Assembly: GCA_016858145.1 (NCBI GenBank)
Contig: JAEHOE010000144.1
Location: 62,001-126,000, forward strand
Length of the DNA: 64,000 nt
Direction: 5' to 3'
DNA from: Edaphochlamys debaryana
Taxonomy: Eukaryota; Chlorophyta; Chlorophyceae; Chlamydomonadales
This document shows, piece after piece, positions 58,538-64,000 of the stretch (position 1 is the stretch's first letter; every line of letters starts with the position of its first letter). Made by a program: the position numbers and the translations under genes. Below the pieces are notes generated by a model that did no database searches, was not told the origin of the DNA, and worked only from the letters and a program-made list of their open reading frames with translations.

Positions 58538-61217
58538 TCACGCGGCCGACTCCATCTCCACGCACAGCCCCAGCAGCTTCATCGCCAGCGTCTGCGTGTG
58601 CCGCCGGCGCCGGCCCCCCGCCAGCAGCATCGCAGCCGACACCAGCACCAGCACCCCGCAGCTGCCCACCGCCAGCGCCACCTCGGCACAGGCAAGGACC
58701 AGGTGCAGCCGGAGGCTTGCCAGCCCGCGCCAGCCGTGCCCGTGCGACTCGTCCTCCTCGGCCGCCACGTCATCGGGCGAGTCCATGTCTGTCGTACCAT
58801 CGTCGTACGAGCCCGGGACTCGCAGTGGCGCCGTGCTGCTGTGGCGCAGGATGAGGTAGCAGCCAGTCAGGCGGCCCAACACGCTCGAGTGGCCGCTGCT
58901 GGCGAGCCAGGCGCGCAGGCACAGCCAGGCCAGGGGCGCGCCGTAGCTGCGGGCAGCGGGCGGTGCCGATGGGGCGTAGAGATAAAGACCAAGCAAGCAA
59001 GCAATTGCATGAGCACGAGCACAGGCAGGCGGGGCAAAGCGGTCAATGCCCTGCTGCCGGCCTCGACACGCTCCTTAACACGCTGGAGCCCACGCCCCAG
59101 ACCCCATCCGGGCCGTAACCCACGCAGCCGCACCCAGCCCAGGCCGCTGCGGCGCACCCGAGCAACGGAGAGCCCAGCAGCAGCCCCAGCGCCGCCGCCA
59201 GCGCTACGGCCGCGGGCAGCGCCAGGCCCTCCGCCAGGTACTCGGCCAGGGCCAGGGCCGCGGGGGGGCGCCGCACCTCGTACGTCTGAGACAGCAACGG
59301 CAGGGTCGCATCATCGCAAACGGGAGGGATCGGGTCAGGTGGATTGCAGGCCGGCCTTGTTCACGCCTGGGCTATCCAGCCCAACGACCCCGCTCGACCG
59401 TCCCACGCTGGCTGCCTAGGGATGGGGGCCTGCTCAGCCCGGTCCTGCAACCGCGCAAGGTGCCTACCCGCAGGTCCGTGCGGGTCAGGAGGCCGCGGAA
59501 GGCGTCCGGGTCCATGCGCCGCAGGTCCTGGGGTCGGACATGGAAGTTGGAAAGGGCCGTTACTAATTGGTTACTGGTAGTCGGACGGGCTCAGGCGGCA
59601 CCGTTGGGGAAGAAGCCTGCGTCGACCCCGTGAACGGTTGAACGATCATCCAGTCGCCGCCTTTGAGGAGGCGCAGGGCTCATGCAGCGTGGCGCTGTGG
59701 CCGTGCAGGGCGGATGACATGGGTGGGCCGCTCCGGCCGCTGTGCGGCCCTCACCTTGTATACCCGCACACGCGCCTCAGCTCCCTCCCGCTCCCAGTGC
59801 GGCGACTTGCCGCGTTTGGAGCTGCAGGGGCAATGGGCGAGCGGGTGCTGTCAGGTCCATAACTCGCCGGAAGCCGGAAGCAGCCCTGGTAGCCGGACGC
59901 ATCACATGCTGCTGCATGCGTGCTGCCCCGTAGTCTCACCTCCACCCCTCGCCTCCACCCCCACTCGCTCCTTCTTCATCAGCGAAGAGCTTCTGCGACC
60001 CCGCCCCTTGCCCCCGCCTGCGGGCCCCACCGTATGTGCTCCTGGAACTCTGCCGAGCTGGTGAGCCCCTCCAGGCTGCTGATGGCGGGCAGCAGGGCAG
60101 CCTGACGGGCCAGCAGCTCCGGGTTCCAGCCCTGAGCCACGGGCGGAGCACGGCCACCGCCAGGGGTCCGCCCGACCGCGCCAACCGCACCGCTGCCCGC
60201 GTCCGCTGCGCGTCCGCGGCCGCCCCAGCCGCGGAACAGGCCCCACCCCCGCTTCGGCGCCACCCGGCCGCCCGCCGCGCCACGGCCCTTGCCGCCCGCC
60301 GCCGGCGTTGCCAGGGGCGTGGGCGCAGTGGCGCCGTAGCGCTGACCGCTGAACGGCGGTGCCGCTGTTGGCGACGGCGTGGGCCCTACAGAGAAGAGGA
60401 GCGGCCCGTCCTGGTGGTGGTGGCGCGCCTGGAAGGGCGGCACCGCGCCGTACGGCGTGTACGGCGACTGCCCGACGCCCCCGTACGGAGAGTCGCCGTA
60501 CGGCGGCGCATAGTGGTGGTGCACGTGTACAACGGTCGGGTCTGGGGAGCGCCTGCTGCCTGCGTGGCGCTGACGAAGGTGTCGGTCGCTGCCTCCTGCC
60601 CCCATGGCGCCTCCCCCGTGGGTACCGTTGGGGCCGGGCGCAGCGTCGTCGTCTGCCTCGTGGAGCCAGAGCTGCGGCGGCGGGGTCGGCGGGCTGCCGT
60701 ACGGAGTGCCGTACGCGTTGCCTGAGAAGTCCTCGCTCTCGGCGTCCTGCTGGGCGGCGGCGGCGCGCCTCCTGTGGGTGTATGGATGGCAGGTCGCGGG
60801 AGTCCTGGTTGGGAGTCTTGGTTGGGGACGCAGGAGAGCAAGTCGCGGTCCAATCGAGGTAGTTCTATACTATCATTGTGTTGTTAAAGTTAAACAAGTA
60901 GGCCGGGGAATTGCCGGCGGCTTGTGTTGAGGCTCATATCCCGGCCCCGTGGTGCAACCCCCCTGCCCTGTGGCAATCCCCCACTCCCCTGACTCCAGCC
61001 GTGTCACCCACCGTCGCCACAGCGAGCCCACCGTCCACTTGCATGCCCCAGCTGCTCCCCAGAGCATAAGGACGCAGGCAAGCACCGAGCAAAGCGCGTT
61101 GACCAGCTGGCTGATGTCTGGGGGGTCGTGGCCTGGGCCCGGCTCCATCGGGTCTCCAGCCTCCAGCGTGCAGCGCGTAGCGTGCTCTGGGATCAGCTCA
61201 GCTAGCGTGAACCCCAT
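58538..61217 (-). CDS. Multi-pass membrane protein of unknown family
   Basis: Six exons join exactly (544 aa): 61012-61217, 60031-60771, 59755-59821, 59468-59527, 59134-59285 and 58538-58946. One helix follows the N-terminus (LVNALCSVLACVLMLWGAAG, about residues 40-60). Next comes a 200-residue Pro/Gly/His/Tyr-rich disordered loop (VVHVHHHYAPPYGDSPYGG), then a short ordered part (WNPELLARQAALLPAISSLE, SPHWEREGAEARVRVYK, MDPDAFRGLLTRTDLR). Two or three more helices follow (LALPAAVALAAALGLLLGSP, YGAPLAWLCLRAWL, LVLACAEVALAVGSCGVLVL), with an acidic loop before the last. I do not recognise it. The stop TGA overlaps a good GTGAGT donor, so a further exon at 58236-58500 is possible. The start lies 341 bp from the divergent BABAM1 start. 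Confidence 0.5.
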
Positions 61218-61558
61218 TGTTGTGTCTGCCGGCAAAAGTGGAATGCGCCAATTCAAAGTATGGCGACTAGCGGCGTCATAGTCATGGACAGTATGATGCT
61301 GTGGAGGTAACACTAGCGCTATGAAGGGGTATGCAGCTCGAGAGCTAGCAGTGCTATGACCTGCATTGATGCGCTCATCATCCCACTTGCGCTGCTGCAG
61401 ACACCGCTTCCCGAACATACTTCACTGCAACGTTTTGAAGGCCACACGCGTAGCACCACCGCCCTGACAAGCACTCGGTGTCGGTGCTGGTGACAGTCGC
61501 GATGCCGCACCGCTCGCCCTAAGTAGCCCACACTGCAGCACAAGACGTGTCGGTCGAA
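61218..61558. promoter_or_regulatory. Compact bidirectional promoter region
   Basis: Only 341 bp separate the start codons of the unknown membrane protein (minus) and BABAM1 (plus), so both promoters and both 5' untranslated regions must fit here. This is the shortest divergent spacer in the window with both starts well supported. No single factor-binding site was recognised. Confidence 0.5.
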
Positions 61559-63877
61559 ATGGCACCAGGCGGATACCGCCCCGAGACCGTCGTCTTCGTC
61601 CTAGACGTTGTCCACGACCCCGGGTCTTCCGACGATGCGAAGGCAGTGGCGAGGCTGGAATTGCTCAAGCAAGCGATACACATGTTCGCTCAGGCGAAGG
61701 CAAGCGGAGCCGGCTGGGCTTCAGAGGCCCAAGGCCCGCTTGGGGCGTCCGGCCGGGGTCCTGCCCACGGGCTCAGCCCCGCCCTCGTGATGGGTGTTCC
61801 CGAGGAGGAGGCTGGCAGGGCTGCCTGAGTGTGGCAGCTCACGGGTAGCAAGCTGGGCCCCGAACTACTCCCCTGCATGGCCTCCTGCAATACCATGTCC
61901 TTTGCATGCGTGCCCGCATCCACCCCCTCCCCGCACGCCGTACCGCAGAGCCGCGTCAACCCCCACCACAAGTACGGGCTCGCGGTCATTCGGGTGAGCT
62001 GCGTCTCCGCAGCCCTCTCTGCGCCTGCGCCTGCGCCTGCGCCGGCTCCCCTTGGTCCTGGCTTTGTAAGGGCAGCGACGTCAGCGTGTTGCCCGGCATG
62101 GCCTCCGCTCCCAGCTGCCCTCAGCCTGGGTCGCATTGGGCGGCATTGCGCTTGAGCCACACCCGTTCAGGAGACGCGGTCACTGTGCAACGCCTGTGAG
62201 AGGCAGATACACCTCAAGCCCGAGCGGTACACCAACGCTCAGACGCCCGTCATGCCGCTTGCCTGGATGCTGGGCCCCTCGTGCAGGACACCGTGCAGTG
62301 GGAAGGCCCCGGCCTGACAGCCTCCCCCGAGGGCCTGGCCTCCGCGCTCCGCGGCGTACAGCCCTTCCCGACCGCCCCGGCGGCGGCGCTGGCGGCGGCA
62401 GCGGCGTCGGCCGCCTACGGGCAGCCGCTGCCGCCGCCGCCGCCCCCGCCGCCGCCCCTGGAGCTGGGATCGGTGCTGGCCTTGGTGCAACCGGTGGCTG
62501 TGGCGGAGGAGGCTGACGGGGCCCGGGTGAGGCGTTGGGGTCGCATGCGCGGCTGGGCTGTGGGGAGGGGGTTCGACGAGCCCGGACGGCTGCTGTCCAC
62601 CGCTGGCGTGAGGCAGGGGTTGATGGAAGCAGGATTGCAGCGAGTGCATTGCAGTGTGGGGGCGGGTCCCTTGGACGCAGGCATGAGGGCAGGGGCCGTG
62701 GCAGGTACTGGCGGGCGCGGGAGTTTGGGTGAGGGGTTCTTGAAGCGAAGGTGCGCGCTACAGCCACAGCAACCAGCTGCAGTGCAATCCGCAGTGGGTT
62801 TGGCCGCCTTCAGCTCCTGTCGCTTAACTGCGCCGTACTGCGCCGTACGCAGGTGCGCGTGCTGCTGGTGTACGGCCGCTCCACGGTGATGCCCACGTGG
62901 CGCCTGCACCGCACCGGGCTGAACCTCCCCGTGGACGTGGTAGGAGGGCATGGGGGCGGGAAGGCGGCGGCAGGGAAACTGGCGGCGATAGTAACTGTAC
63001 GCGCACGGCCTGTAGCCGGTAGTGTGTTTGGCTGCAAGGGCTTACAGGGGAGCAGGGAGGTAGTCGGCGCCCTCGGGTCTCGGTTGATGGAGCCGGGGCC
63101 GGGGCATGGTGCTGAGGCGCAGCAAGAGGTTTCAGTGAGGGAGTTTTGGGCACGTTGAGACACGTGACACAGCAGGGACAGGGTCTTTCACGCACATGGA
63201 CCCCGTTGTGACCCATTGCCCTCGTGCACCCCCCCTACGTCCGGCTTCCCCTGCCTGCCGCGGTTCTCATCAAGCTGTTTGGTGAGCGGGCTTCTAGGGG
63301 GGAAGGGGACCGGCGGCTGCTCCTCCGCTGGTCTTGAGGGGCTGGCGGCACCCGTGTCCCGCATGGCGCCCCGCGCACGGTTCCGTGCAGTTCGATACTC
63401 ACCACCCGCACTCAACCCCGCCCGCTGTCGAGGACCTACCTCCTTCTGTCCCGTGTGCCCCCGCTTGACAGTTCACGACAAGGTGAACGCAGCGGCCGTG
63501 GCTGCTGCGGCAGCGGCTGCCGGCAACGAGAGCTGCCCCACACCCCAGGATGTGTACACATGGCTAGAGGTGGGCTGGGGCGGGCAGGCGGGCTGAAATG
63601 AGGGAACGGGTTATAGGCGTCTTTGAGCTAAACAGGACCTGCAGCAAGCGCTGCAGACACACGCAAGTTGGCTTGGAGGCGCACTCGCCACCGCGCTCGC
63701 GTCCGCGCTACCAGTACCAGGGCTGGGCTGCCCACCTGTCCGCTGCGTTGCTCCCTTTTCCTCCCCCTCCGCCACCCTCCCTAGGACAACGTGGACGAAT
63801 TGTCCCAGCGGGCGGGCCACAGCGCCTACATCCTGGAGAGCGGCTCGCACCTGGCCAAGAAGGTCACGGCGCTCATG
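61559..63877 (+). CDS. BABAM1: BABAM1/MERIT40 homologue (BRISC and BRCA1-A complex subunit), C-terminal part outside window
   Basis: Seven exons join exactly (237 codons seen): 61559-61699, 61949-61993, 62287-62526, 62853-62939, 63275-63281, 63472-63569 and 63785-63877. The protein has the VWA-like order of MERIT40: RPETVVFVLDVVHD, HHKYGLAVIRDTVQWEGPGL, VRVLLVYGRSTVMPTW, NLPVDVLFVHDKVN and a C-terminal helix region with HSAYILESGSHLAKKV. In animals and plants MERIT40 scaffolds the K63-specific deubiquitinase BRCC36 in the nuclear DNA-damage complex and the cytosolic BRISC complex. The ATG at 61559 follows a purine-rich context. The first intron uses a GC donor and the fifth exon is 7 nt. An Ala/Pro-rich insert (LPPPPPPPPPLE) interrupts the VWA domain. 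The 3' end is beyond the window. Confidence 0.85.
63275..63281 (+). other. BABAM1: 7-nt microexon of BABAM1
   Basis: CTGTTTG is flanked by TTCTCATCAAG and GTGAGC. Including it changes the phase by one and turns the exon pair 62853-62939 / 63472-63569 into one frame that reads PVDVLFVHDKVN, matching the conserved DVxYxH strand of MERIT40. Without it the next exon is out of frame. Confidence 0.75.
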
Positions 63878-64000
63878 GTGGGGCCGCGTGCTGCGCGTGA
63901 CGTGCACCGCACGGGCCCGTGCGCTGCGCGTGACGTGTGCGGTGTGCGCCTCTTTGCGCCGCGGGTGTTGGTGTGGGTGTGCAGCGAGCTGCAGTACCGT

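Noticed and set aside
62170..62286. A reading stretch with CNACERQIH that resembles half a zinc finger.
   Set aside because: It lies in the BABAM1 intron; joining 61993 to 62287 gives the conserved order AVIRDTVQW in phase, and no acceptor supports the extra piece.

Overview
The window reads as nuclear DNA of a green alga (Chlorophyta, most like the Chlamydomonas/Volvox group). The base composition is very GC-rich. Almost every gene is split into many short exons with GTGAGT/GTGCGT...CAG introns. Proteins carry long Ala, Gly, Pro and Gln runs, and the families present are eukaryotic. There are no operons of the bacterial kind, and I recognised no rRNA, tRNA or CRISPR array. All gene models were built by hand from splice sites and reading phase. 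Exon phases close exactly in all models except the F-box gene (frameshift) and the unresolved 5' ends of the Kelch and LRR/FAM194 genes.

Layout: (1) <1-10.77 kb, minus: a secreted Kelch-repeat protein with a large proline-rich insert, truncated at the left edge. (2) 11.6-19.25 kb, plus: a single-pass receptor-like TKL-type protein kinase, 19 exons, 1,088 aa, divergent from the Kelch gene. (3) 21.3-22.0 kb, minus: a one-exon COA1-like mitochondrial protein. (4) 23.0-26.3 kb, minus: a GT90/CAP10-type glycosyltransferase whose last exon runs into a dispersed repeat. (5) 27.4-29.6 kb, minus: an F-box/LRR protein with an apparent frameshift. (6) 30.1-35.7 kb, minus: a leucine-rich-repeat protein that appears to continue into a FAM194-like domain. 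(7) 36.2-44.3 kb, plus: a 1,975-aa Arg/Asp/Glu-rich protein ending in an RSRC2/SMAP-type domain. (8) 46.0-48.7 kb, minus: PA2G4/EBP1. (9) 52.0-54.3 kb, plus: a 50-aa membrane miniprotein ORF followed 105 bp later by cardiolipin synthase, a candidate dicistronic unit. (10) 55.6-57.1 kb, minus: a RING E3 ligase. (11) 58.5-61.2 kb, minus: an unrecognised multi-pass membrane protein. (12) 61.6->63.9 kb, plus: BABAM1/MERIT40, divergent from gene 11 and open at the right edge.

The genes are a mixed neighbourhood rather than one pathway: cell surface and signalling (Kelch, receptor kinase, GT90), mitochondria (COA1-like, cardiolipin synthase), ubiquitin and DNA damage (F-box, RING, BABAM1) and RNA/growth control (RSRC2-like, EBP1). 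The most unusual observations are a 7-nt microexon and a GC-AG intron in BABAM1, the possible two-ORF transcript at cardiolipin synthase, the LRR-FAM194 combination, and a non-autonomous inverted-repeat element found twice, one copy of which supplies the C-terminus of the GT90 protein.
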